In this document: one piece after another, positions 50,800 to 62,600 of the stretch
Numbering within the stretch: position 1 is the stretch's first letter
Layout of the letters: each line of letters opens with the position of its first letter
Source of the DNA: Ptiloglossa arizonensis
Taxonomy: Eukaryota; Arthropoda; Insecta; Hymenoptera; Colletidae
Assembly: GCF_051014685.1 (NCBI RefSeq)
Contig: NW_027478518.1
Coordinates: 620,001 to 684,000 of the forward strand
DNA length: 64,000 bases
Reading direction: 5' to 3'
The notes under the pieces: model-generated
What the model saw: the letters and a program-made list of their open reading frames with translations, nothing else
Databases searched by the model: none
Told to the model about the DNA's origin: nothing
Position numbers and translations under genes: made by a program

Positions 50800-53100
50800 T
50801 ATTTTTCCACTAGGCCATTCTGGTTAAGCGATTGGAGCAGCAGAATTGCGAAAAATTTGTCGTCTTGTCAGACATTTCTTAGCTTCAAAGTCCCATATCT
50901 CGCGAACGGATTGACCTAACCCAAAAATTCCTATTGCATTTGAAAGTAGAAACTCGCCCGATTACAAGGGTACGTGTATTTTTCCCCTAGGCCATTCTGG
51001 TTAAGCGATTGGAGCAGCAGAATTGCGAAAAATTTGTTCTCTTCTTAACCATTTCTTAGCTTCAAACTCCCATATCTCGCGAACGAATTGACCTAACCAA
51101 AAAATTCCTATTGCATCTGAAAGTAGAAACTCGCCCGTTTACAGGTGTATGTGTGTTTTTTCCCTAGGCCATTCTGGTTAAGCGTTTGGAGCAGCAGAAT
51201 TGCGAAAAATTTGTTCTCTTCTCAACCGTTTCTTAGCTTCAAACTCCCATATCTCGCGAACCGATTGACCTAACCCAAAAATTCCTATTGCATTTGAAAG
51301 TAGAGACTCGCCCGATTACAACGGTATGTGTATTTTTCCCCTAGGCCATTCTGGTTAAGCGATTGGAGCAGCAGAATTGCGAAAAATTTGTCGTCTTGTC
51401 AGCCATTTCTTAGCTTCAAAGTCCCATATCTCGCTAACGGATTGACCTAACCCAAAAATTCCTATTGCATTTGAAAGTGGAAGCTCGCCCGATTACAAGG
51501 GAACGTGTATTTTTCCCCTAGGCCATTCTGGTTAAGCGATTGGAGCAGCAGAAGTGCGAAAAATTTTTTGCCTTCTCAACCATTCCTTGGCGTCAAACTC
51601 CCATATCTCGCGAACGGAATGACCTAACCAAACAATTCCTATTGCATCTGAAAGTAGAAACTCGCCCGATTACAGCTGTATGTGTGTTTTTTCCCTAGGC
51701 CATTCTGGTTAAGCGTTTGGAGCAGCAGAATTGCGAAAAATTTGTTCTCTTCTCAACCATTTCTTAGCTTCAAGCTCCCATATCTCGCGAACGAATTGAC
51801 CTAACCCAAAAATTCCTATTGCATTTGAAAGTAGAAACTCGCCCGATTACAACGGTACGTGTATTTTTCCCCTAGGCCATTCTGGTTAAGCGATTGGAGC
51901 AGCAGAATTGCGAAAAATTTGTCGTCTTGTCAGCCATTTCTTAGCTTCAAAGTCCCATATCTCGCTAACGGATTGACCTAACCCAAAAATTCCTATTGCA
52001 TTTGAAAGTAGAAACTCGCCCGATTACAAGGGTACGTGTATTTTTCCCCTAGGCCATTCTGTTTAAGCGATTGGAGCAGCAGAAGTGCGAAAAATTTTTT
52101 GCCTTGTCAACCATTCCTTGGCTTCAAACTCCCATATCTCGCGAACGGAATGACCTAACCAAACAATTCCTATTGCATCTGAAAGTAGAAACTCGCCCGA
52201 TTACAGCTGTATGTGTGTTTTTTCCCTAGGCCATTCTGCTTAAGCGTTTGGAGCAGCAGAATTGCGAAAAATTTGTTCTCTTCTCAACCATTTCTTAGCT
52301 TCAAACTCCCATATCTCGCGAACGAATTGACCTAACCCAAAAATTCCTATTGCATTTGAAAGTAGAAGCTCGCCCGATTACAACGGTATGAGTATTTTTC
52401 CCCTAGGCCATTCTGGTTAAGCGATTGGAGCAGCAGAAGTGCGAAAAATTTGTTCTCTTCTCAACCATTTCTTAGCTTCAAAGTCCCATATCTCGCGAAC
52501 GGATTGACCTAACCCAGAAATTCCTATTGCATCTGAAAGTAGAAACTCGCCCGATTACAGCGGTATGTGTGTTTTTTCCCCAGGCCATTCTGGTTAAGCG
52601 TTTGGAGCAGCAGAATTGCGAAAAATTTGTTCTCTTCTCAACCATTTCTTAACTTCAAACTCTCATATCTCGCGAAAGGATTGACCTAACCCAAAAATTC
52701 CTATTGCATCTGAAATTAGAAACTCGCCCGATTACAACGGTATGTGTATTTTTTCCCTAGGCCATTCTCGTTAAGCGTTTGGAGCAGCAGAATTGCGAAA
52801 AATTTTTTGCCTTCTCAACCATTTCTTGGCTTCAAACTCCCATATCTCGCGAACGGATTGACCTAACCCAAAAATTCCTATTGCATCTGAAAGTAGAAAC
52901 TCGCCCGGTTACAACGGTATGTGTATTTTTTCCCTAGGCCATTCTGGTTAAGCGTTTGGAGCAACAGAATTGCGATAAATTTTTTGCCTTCTCAACCATT
53001 TCGTGGCTTCAAACTCCCATATCTCGCGAACGGATTGACCTAACCCAAAAATTCCTATTGCATCTGAAATTAGAAACTCGCCCGATTACAACGGTATGTG

Positions 53101-53275
53101 TATTTTCTCCCTAGCCCATTCTGGTTAAGCGTTTGGTGCAGCAGAATTGCGAAAATGGTTGTCTTGTCAACCATTTCTTAACTTCAAAGTCCCATATCTC
53201 GCGAACGGATTGACCTAACCCAAAAATTCCTATTGTAACTGAAAGTAGAAACTCGCCCGATTACAACGGTATGTG
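53101..53275. repeat. Type G monomer, 175 bp (first of eleven)
   Basis: Reads gcgaaaatggttgtc where other types have gcgaaaaatttgttgtc: two bases shorter with a changed tract. It is tied to ggtgcagcag, tattttctcccta and cttaacttcaaag. The gaaaatgg marker occurs at 53151, 54034, 54917, 56508, 57391, 58274, 59865, 60748, 61631, 63222 and 63928. It is absent left of 53101, so it arose in, or is confined to, the right-hand family. Confidence 0.88.
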
Positions 53276-56200
53276 TATTTTTTCCCTAGCCCATTCTGGT
53301 TAAGCGTTTGGAGCAGCAGAATTGCGAAAAATTTGTTGTCTTCTCATCCATTTCTTAGCTTCAAAGTCCCATATCTCGCGAACGAATTGACCTAACCCAA
53401 AAATTCCTATTGCATTTGAAAGTAGAAGCTCGCCCGATTACAACGGTATGTGTATTTTTCCCCTAGCCCATTCTGGTTAAGCGTTTGGAGCAGCAGAAGT
53501 GCGAAAAATTTCTTGTCTTCTCAACCATTTCTTAGCTTCAAACTCCCATATCTCGCGAACCGATTGACCTAACCCAAAAATTCCTATTGCATTTGAAAGT
53601 AGAAACTCGCCCGATTACAACGGTATGTGTATTTTTCCCTTAGGCCATTCTGGTTAAGCGATTGGAGCAGCAGAATTGCGAAAAATTTGTCGTCTTGTCA
53701 GCCATTTCTTAGCTTCAAACTCCCATATCTCGCGAACGGACTGACCTAACCAAAAAGTTCGTATTGCATCTGAAAGTAGAAACTCGCCCGATTACAGGTG
53801 TATGTGTGTTTTTTCCCTAGACCATTCTGGTTAAGCGTTTGGAGCAGCAGAATTGCGAAAAATTTGTTCTCTTCTCAACCATTTCTTAGCTTCAAACTCC
53901 CATATCTCGCGAACGGATTGACCTATCCCAAAAATTCCTATTGCATCTGAAATTAGAAACTCGCCCGATTACAACGGTATGTGTATTTTCTCCCTAGCCC
54001 ATTCTGGTTAAGCGTTTGGTGCAGCAGAATTGCGAAAATGGTTGTCTTGTCAACCATTTCTTAACTTCAAAGTCCCATATCTCGCGAACGGATTGACCTA
54101 ACCCAAAAATTCCTATTGCACTTGAAAGTAGAAGCTTGCCCGATTACAACGGTACGTGTATTTTTCCCCTAGGCCATTCTGGTTAAGCGATTGGAGCAGC
54201 AGAATTGCGAAAAATTTCATGTCTTTTCAACCATTTCTTAGCTTCAAAGTCCCATATCTCGCGAACGGATTGACCTAACCCAGAAATTCCTATTGCATCT
54301 GAAAGTAGAAACTCGCCCGATTACAGCAGTATGTGTATTTTTTCCCCAGGCCATTCTGGTTAAGCGTTTGGAGCAGCAGAATTGCGAAAAATTTGTTCTC
54401 TTCTCAACCATTTCTTAACTTCAAACTCTCATATCTCGCGAAAGGATTGACCTAACCCAAAAATTCCTATTGCATCTGAAATTAGAAACTCGCCCGATTA
54501 CAACGGTATGTGTATTTTTTCCCTAGGCCATTCTCGTTAAGCGTTTGGAGCAGCAGAATTGCGAAAAATTTTTTGCCTTCTCAACCATTTCTTGGCTTCA
54601 AACTCCCATATCTCGCGAACGGATTGACCTAACCCAAAAATTCCTATTGCATCTGAAAGTAGAAACTCGCCCGGTTACAACGGTATGTGTATTTTTTCCC
54701 TAGGCCATTCTGGTTAAGCGTTTGGAGCAACAGATTTGCGATAAATTTTTTGCCTTCTCAACCATTTCGTGGCTTCAAACTCCCATATCTCGCGAACGGA
54801 TTGACCTAACCCAAAAATTCCTATTGCATCTGAAATTAGAAACTCGCCCGATTACAACGGTATGTGTATTTTCTCCCTAGCCCATTCTGGTTAAGCGTTT
54901 GGTGCAGCAGAATTGCGAAAATGGTTGTCTTGTCAACCATTTCTTAACTTCAAAGTCCCATATCTCGCGAACGGATTGACCTAACCCAAAAATTCCTATT
55001 GTAACTGAAAGTAGAAACTCGCCCGATTACAACGGTATGTGTATTTTTTCCCTAGCCCATTCTGGTTAAGCGTTTGGAGCAGCAGAATTGCGAAAAATTT
55101 GTTGTCTTCTCATCCATTTCTTAGCTTCAAAGTCCCATATCTCGCGAACGAATTGACCGAACCCAAAAATTCCTATTGCATTTGAAAGTAGAAGCTCGCC
55201 CGATTACAACGGTATGTGTATTTTTCCCCTAGCCCATTCTGGTTAAGCGTTTGGAGCAGCAGAAGTGCGAAAAATTTCTTGTCTTCTCAACCATTTCTTA
55301 GCTTCAAACTCCCATATCTCGCGAACCGATTGACCTAACCCAAAAATTCCTATTGCATTTGAAAGTAGAAACTCGCCCGATTACAACGGTATGTGTATTT
55401 TTCCCTTAGGCCATTCTGGTTAAGCGATTGGAGCAGCAGAATTGCGAAAAATTTGTCGTCTTGTCAGCCATTTCTTAGCTTCAAACTCCCATATCTCGCG
55501 AACGGACTGACCTAACCAAAAAGTTCCTATTGCATCTGAAAGTAGAAACTCGCCCGATTACAGGTGTATGTGTGTTTTTTCCCTAGGCCATTCTGGTTAA
55601 GCGTTTGGAGCAGCAGAATTGCGAAAAATTTGTTCTCTTCTCAACCATTTCTTAGCTTCAAACTCCCATATCTCGCGAACGGATTGACCTAACCCAAAAA
55701 TTCCTATTGCATCTGAAATTAGAAACTCGCCCGATTACAACGGTATGTGTATTTTTTCCCTAGCCCATTCTGGTTAAGCGTTTGGAGCAGCAGAATTGCG
55801 AAAAATTTGTTGTCTTCTCATCCATTTCTTAGCTTCAAAGTCCCATATCTCGCGAACGAATTGACCGAACCCAAAAATTCCTATTGCATCTGAAAGTAGA
55901 AGCTCGCCCGATTACAGCGGTATGTGTATTTTTTCCCCAGGCCATTCTGGTTAAGCGTTTGGAGCAGCAGAATTGCGAAAAATTTGTTCTCTTCTCAACC
56001 ATTTCTTAACTTCAAACTCTCATATCTCGCGAAAGGATTGACCTAACCCAAAAATTCCTATTGCATCTGAAATTAGAAACTCGCCCGATTACAACGGTAT
56101 GTGTATTTTTTCCCTAGGCCATTCTCGTTAAGCGTTTGGAGCAGCAGAATTGCGAAAAATTTTTTGCCTTCTCAACCATTTCTTGGCTTCAAACTCCCAT

Positions 56201-56457
56201 ATCTCGCGAACGGATTGACCTAACCCAAAAATTCCTACTGCATCTGAAAGTAGAAACTCGCCCGGTTACAACGGTATGTGTATTTTTTCCCTAGGCCATT
56301 CTGGTTAAGCGTTTGGAGCAACAGAATTGCGATAAATTTTTTGCCTTCTCAACCATGTCGTGGCTTCAAACTCCCATATCTCGCGAACGGATTGACCTAA
56401 CCCAAAAATTCCTATTGCATCTGAAATTAGAAACTCGCCCGATTACAACGGTATGTG

Positions 56458-58223
56458 TATTTTCTCCCTAGCCCATTCTGGTTAAGCGTTTGGTGCAGCA
56501 GAATTGCGAAAATGGTTGTCTTGTCAACCATTTCTTAACTTCAAAGTCCCATATCTCGCGAACGGATTGACCTAACCCAAAAATTCCTATTGTAACTGAA
56601 AGTAGAAACTCGCCCGATTACAACGGTATGTGTATTTTTTCCCTAGCCCATTCTGGTTAAGCGTTTGGAGCAGCAGAATTGCGAAAAATTTGTTGTCTTC
56701 TCATCCATTTCTTAGCTTCAAAGTCCCATATCTCGCGAACGAATTGACCTAACCCAAAAATTCCTATTGCATTTGAAAGTAGAAGCTCGCCCGATTACAA
56801 CGGTATGTGTATTTTTCCCCTAGCCCATTCTGGTTAAGCGTTTGGAGCAGCAGAAGTGCGAAAAATTTCTTGTCTTCTCAACCATTTCTTAGCTTCAAAC
56901 TCCCATATCTCGCGAACCGATTGACCTAACCCAAAAATTCCTATTGCATTTGAAAGCAGAAACTCGCCCGATTACAACGGTATGTGTAATTTTCCCTTAG
57001 GCCATTCTGGTTAAGCGATTGGAGCAGCAGAATTGCGAAAAATTTGTCGTCTTGTCAGCCATTTCTTAGCTTCAAACTCCCATATCTCGCGAACGGACTG
57101 ACCTAACCAAAAAGTTCCTATTGCATCTGAAAGTAGAAACTCGCCCGATTACAGGTGTATGTGTGTTTTTTCCCTAGGCCATTCTGGTTAAGCGTTTGGA
57201 GCAGCAGAATTGCGAAAAATTTGTTCTCTTCTCAACCATTTCTTAGCTTCAAACTCCCATATCTCGCGAACGGATTGACCTAACCCAAAAATTCCTATTG
57301 CATCTGAAATTAGAAACTCGCCCGATTACAACGGTATGTGTATTTTCTCCCTAGCCCATTCTGGTTAAGCGTTTGGTGCAGCAGAATTGCGAAAATGGTT
57401 GTCTTGTCAACCATTTCTTAACTTCAAAGTCCCATATCTCGCGAACGGATTGACCTAACCCAAAAATTCCTATTGTAACTGAAAGTAGAAACTCGCCCGA
57501 TTACAACGGTATGTGTATTTTTTCCCTAGCCCATTCTGGTTAAGCGTTTGGAGCAGCAGAATTGCGAAAAATTTGTTGTCTTCTCATCCATTTCTTAGCT
57601 TCAAAGTCCCATATCTCGCGAACGAATTGACCTAACCCAAAAATTCCTATTGCATTTGAAAGTAGAAGCTCGCCCGATTACAACGGTATGTGTATTTTTC
57701 CCCTAGCCCATTCTGGTTAAGCGTTTGGAGCAGCAGAAGTGCGAAAAATTTCTTGTCTTCTCAACCATTTCTTAGCTTCAAACTCCCATATCTCGCGAAC
57801 CGATTGACCTAACCCAAAAATTCCTATTGCATTTGAAAGTAGAAACTCGCCCGATTACAACGGTATGTGTATTTTTCCCTTAGGCCATTCTGGTTAAGCG
57901 ATTGGAGCAGCAGAATTGCGAAAAATTTGTCGTCTTGTCAGCCATTTCTTAGCTTCAAACTCCCATATCTCGCGAACGGACTGACCTAACCAAAAAGTTC
58001 CTATTGCATCTGAAAGTAGAAACTCGCCCGATTACAGGTGTATGTGTGTTTTTTCCCTAGGCCATTCTGGTTAAGCGTTTGGAGCAGCAGAATTGCGAAA
58101 AATTTGTTCTCTTCTCAACCATTTCTTAGCTTCAAACTCCCATATCTCGCGAACGGATTGACCTAACCCAAAAATTCCTATTGCATCTGAAATTAGAAAC
58201 TCGCCCGATTACAACGGTATGTG
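56458..58223. repeat. Tandem pentamers G H E D' B (883 bp x 2)
   Basis: Pentamers at 56458-57340 and 57341-58223; a third begins at 58224 (G H E) but then continues with D and A of another kind. Each is five monomers less 2 bp (883). The first copy has gtgtaattttccctta near 56986; the second has gtgtatttttccctta. The same five-monomer string occurs once in each other part of the 38-mer, so it is the basic amplification unit of this domain. Confidence 0.82.
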
Positions 58224-58752
58224 TATTTTCTCCCTAGCCCATTCTGGTTAAGCGTTTGGTGCAGCAGAATTGCGAAAATGGTTGTCTTGTCAACCATTTC
58301 TTAACTTCAAAGTCCCATATCTCGCGAACGGATTGACCTAACCCAAAAATTCCTATTGTAACTGAAAGTAGAAACTCGCCCGATTACAACGGTATGAGTA
58401 TTTTTTCCCTAGCCCATTCTGGTTAAGCGTTTGGAGCAGCAGAATTGCGAAAAATTTGTTGTCTTCTCATCCATTTCTTAGCTTCAAAGTCCCATATCTC
58501 GCGAACGAATTGACCTAACCCAAAAATTCCTATTGCATTTGAAAGTAGAAGCTCGCCCGATTACAACGGTATGTGTATTTTTTCCCTAGCCCATTCTGGT
58601 TAAGCGTTTGGAGCAGCAGAAGTGCGAAAAATTTCTTGTCTTCTCAACCATTTCTTAGCTTCAAACTCCCATATCTCGCGAACCGATTGACCTAACCCAA
58701 AAATTCCTATTGCATTTGAAAGTAGAAACTCGCCCGATTACAACGGTACGTG

Positions 58753-59637
58753 TATTTTTCCCCTAGGCCATTCTGGTTAAGCGATTGGAGCAGCAGAATT
58801 GCGAAAAATTTGTCGTCTTGTCAGCCATTTCTTAGCTTCAAAGTCCCATATCTCGCTAACGGATTGACCTAACCCAAAAATTCCTATTGCATTTGAAAGT
58901 GGAAACTCGCCCGATTACAAGGGTACGTGTATTTTTCCCCTAGGCCATTCTGGTTAAGCGATTGGAGCAGCAGAAGTGCGAAAAATTTTTTGCCTTCTCA
59001 ACCATTCCTTGGCTTCAAACTCCCATATCTCGCGAACGGAATGACCTAACCAAACAATTCCTATTGCATCTGAAAGTAGAAACTCGCCCGATTACAGCTG
59101 TATGTGTGTTTTTTCCCTAGGCCATTCTGGTTAAGCGTTTGGAGCAGCAGAATTGCGAAAAATTTGTTCTCTTCTCAACCATTTCTTAGCTTCAAACTCC
59201 CATATCTCGCGAACGAATTGAACTAACCCAAAAATTCCTATTGCATTTGAAAGTAGAAACTCGCCCGATTACAACGGTACGTGTATTTTTCCCCTAGGCC
59301 ATTCTGGTTAAGCGATTGGAGCAGCAGAATTGCGAAAAATTTGTCGTCTTGTCAGCCATTTCTTAGCTTCAAAGTCCCATATCTCGCGAACGGATTGACA
59401 TAACCCAAAAATTCCTATTGCATTTGAAAGTAGAGACTCGCCCGATTACAAGGGTACGTGTATTTTTCCCCTAGGCCATTCTGGTTAAGCGATTGGAGCA
59501 GCAGAAGTGCGAAAAATTTGTTCTCTTCTCAACCATTTCTTAGCTTCAAACTCCCATATCTCGCGAACGGATTGACCTAACCCAAAAATTCCTATTGCAC
59601 TTGAAAGTAGAAGCTTGCCCGATTACAACGGTACGTG
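58753..59637. repeat. Insert of middle-zone monomer types (D A B D B)
   Basis: These five monomers lack the marks of the right-hand family (aaattag, aaaaagttc). They instead carry ctcgctaacgg (near 58853), gaaagtggaaac and the standard A type, as in 51331-52038. They are the only A-type monomer stretch in the 38-mer. This indicates that a piece of the neighbouring divergent zone was included in the unit when it was amplified. Confidence 0.7.
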
Positions 59638-62600
59638 TATTTTTCCCCTAGGCCATTCTGGTTAAGTGATTGGAGCAACAGAATTGCGATAAATTTTTTG
59701 CCTTCTCAACCATTTCGTGGCTTCAAACTCCCATATCTCGCGAACGGATTGACCTAACCCAAAAATTCCTATTGCATCTGAAATTAGAAACTCGCCCGAT
59801 TACAACGGTATGTGTATTTTCTCCCTAGCCCATTCTGGTTAAGCGTTTGGTGCAGCAGAATTGCGAAAATGGTTGTCTTGTCAACCATTTCTTAACTTCA
59901 AAGTCCCATATCTCGCGAACGGATTGACCTAACCCAAAAATTCCTATTGTAACTGAAAGTAGAAACTCGCCCGATTACAACGGTATGTGTATTTTTTCCC
60001 TAGCCCATTCTGGTTAAGCGTTTGGAGCAGCAGAATTGCGAAAAATTTGTTGTCTTCTCATCCATTTCTTAGCTTCAAAGTCCCATATCTCGCGAACGAA
60101 TTGACCGAACCCAAAAATTCCTATTGCATTTGAAAGTAGAAGCTCGCCCGATTACAACGGTATGTGTATTTTTCCCCTAGCCCATTCTGGTTAAGCGTTT
60201 GGAGCAGCAGAAGTGCGAAAAATTTCTTGTCTTCTCAACCATTTCTTAGCTTCAAACTCCCATATCTCGCGAACCGATTGACCTAACCCAAAAATTCCTA
60301 TTGCATTTGAAAGCAGAAACTCGCCCGATTACAACGGTATGTGTAATTTTCCCTTAGGCCATTCTGGTTAAGCGATTGGAGCAGCAGAATTGCGAAAAAT
60401 TTGTCGTCTTGTCAGCCATTTCTTAGCTTCAAACTCCCATATCTCGCGAACGGACTGACCTAACCAAAAAGTTCCTATTGCATCTGAAAGTAGAAACTCG
60501 CCCGATTACAGGTGTATGTGTGTTTTTTCCCTAGACCATTCTGGTTAAGCGTTTGGAGCAGCAGAATTGCGAAAAATTTGTTCTCTTCTCAACCATTTCT
60601 TAGCTTCAAACTCCCATATCTCGCGAACGGATTGACCTATCCCAAAAATTCCTATTGCATCTGAAATTAGAAACTCGCCCGATTACAACGGTATGTGTAT
60701 TTTCTCCCTAGCCCATTCTGGTTAAGCGTTTGGTGCAGCAGAATTGCGAAAATGGTTGTCTTGTCAACCATTTCTTAACTTCAAAGTCCCATATCTCGCG
60801 AACGGATTGACCTAACCCAAAAATTCCTATTGCACTTGAAAGTAGAAGCTTGCCCGATTACAACGGTACGTGTATTTTTCCCCTAGGCCATTCTGGTTAA
60901 GCGATTGGAGCAGCAGAATTGCGAAAAATTTCATGTCTTTTCAACCATTTCTTAGCTTCAAAGTCCCATATCTCGCGAACGGATTGACCTAACCCAGAAA
61001 TTCCTATTGCATCTGAAAGTAGAAACTCGCCCGATTACAGCAGTATGTGTATTTTTTCCCCAGGCCATTCTGGTTAAGCGTTTGGAGCAGCAGAATTGCG
61101 AAAAATTTGTTCTCTTCTCAACCATTTCTTAACTTCAAACTCTCATATCTCGCGAAAGGATTGACCTAACCCAAAAATTCCTATTGCATCTGAAATTAGA
61201 AACTCGCCCGATTACAACGGTATGTGTATTTTTTCCCTAGGCCATTCTCGTTAAGCGTTTGGAGCAGCAGAATTGCGAAAAATTTTTTGCCTTCTCAACC
61301 ATTTCTTGGCTTCAAACTCCCATATCTCGCGAACGGATTGACCTAACCCAAAAATTCCTATTGCATCTGAAAGTAGAAACTCGCCCGGTTACAACGGTAT
61401 GTGTATTTTTTCCCTAGGCCATTCTGGTTAAGCGTTTGGAGCAACAGATTTGCGATAAATTTTTTGCCTTCTCAACCATTTCGTGGCTTCAAACTCCCAT
61501 ATCTCGCGAACGGATTGACCTAACCCAAAAATTCCTATTGCATCTGAAATTAGAAACTCGCCCGATTACAACGGTATGTGTATTTTCTCCCTAGCCCATT
61601 CTGGTTAAGCGTTTGGTGCAGCAGAATTGCGAAAATGGTTGTCTTGTCAACCATTTCTTAACTTCAAAGTCCCATATCTCGCGAACGGATTGACCTAACC
61701 CAAAAATTCCTATTGTAACTGAAAGTAGAAACTCGCCCGATTACAACGGTATGTGTATTTTTTCCCTAGCCCATTCTGGTTAAGCGTTTGGAGCAGCAGA
61801 ATTGCGAAAAATTTGTTGTCTTCTCATCCATTTCTTAGCTTCAAAGTCCCATATCTCGCGAACGAATTGACCGAACCCAAAAATTCCTATTGCATTTGAA
61901 AGTAGAAGCTCGCCCGATTACAACGGTATGTGTATTTTTCCCCTAGCCCATTCTGGTTAAGCGTTTGGAGCAGCAGAAGTGCGAAAAATTTCTTGTCTTC
62001 TCAACCATTTCTTAGCTTCAAACTCCCATATCTCGCGAACCGATTGACCTAACCCAAAAATTCCTATTGCATTTGAAAGTAGAAACTCGCCCGATTACAA
62101 CGGTATGTGTATTTTTCCCTTAGGCCATTCTGGTTAAGCGATTGGAGCAGCAGAATTGCGAAAAATTTGTCGTCTTGTCAGCCATTTCTTAGCTTCAAAC
62201 TCCCATATCTCGCGAACGGACTGACCTAACCAAAAAGTTCCTATTGCATCTGAAAGTAGAAACTCGCCCGATTACAGGTGTATGTGTGTTTTTTCCCTAG
62301 GCCATTCTGGTTAAGCGTTTGGAGCAGCAGAATTGCGAAAAATTTGTTCTCTTCTCAACCATTTCTTAGCTTCAAACTCCCATATCTCGCGAACGGATTG
62401 ACCTAACCCAAAAATTCCTATTGCATCTGAAATTAGAAACTCGCCCGATTACAACGGTATGTGTATTTTTTCCCTAGCCCATTCTGGTTAAGCGTTTGGA
62501 GCAGCAGAATTGCGAAAAATTTGTTGTCTTCTCATCCATTTCTTAGCTTCAAAGTCCCATATCTCGCGAACGAATTGACCGAACCCAAAAATTCCTATTG

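Larger units (their letters stand above)
46553..52923. repeat. Divergent, mostly unamplified monomer zone
   Basis: About 36 monomers with many single changes and no long internal higher-order repeat that I could find. Examples: cagctgaattgcg near 47299, caatcccccat near 49118 and 50533, ggtgcagcag near 49597, tggatctgaaag near 50228, ctcgctaacgg near 51430 and 51963. The first two monomers (ccccaggccatt, aactctcat with cgcgaaagg, ctgaaattag) resemble those at 52570-52923, about 6.0 kb downstream and in the right-hand domain, so this zone links both domains. Confidence 0.78.
52924..59637. repeat. Right higher-order repeat, 38-mer, copy 1 (6714 bp)
   Basis: Order, with primes for variants: Q G H E D' B G E' B'' F'' Q G H E D' B H B'' F'' Q G H E D' B G H E D' B G H E D A B D B. 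38 x 177 = 6726, and six 175-bp G monomers remove 12, giving 6714. Independent markers confirm the period: ccctagaccatt (53817 to 60531), cagatttgcg (54731 to 61445) and the tttcatgtcttttc monomer (54159 to 60873). Distinctive content: ctgaaattag, cccggttacaacgg, ttctcgttaagcg and aaaaagttc. The second copy is recognisable from about 59676, so this boundary is set by register, not by a sharp signal. Confidence 0.86.
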
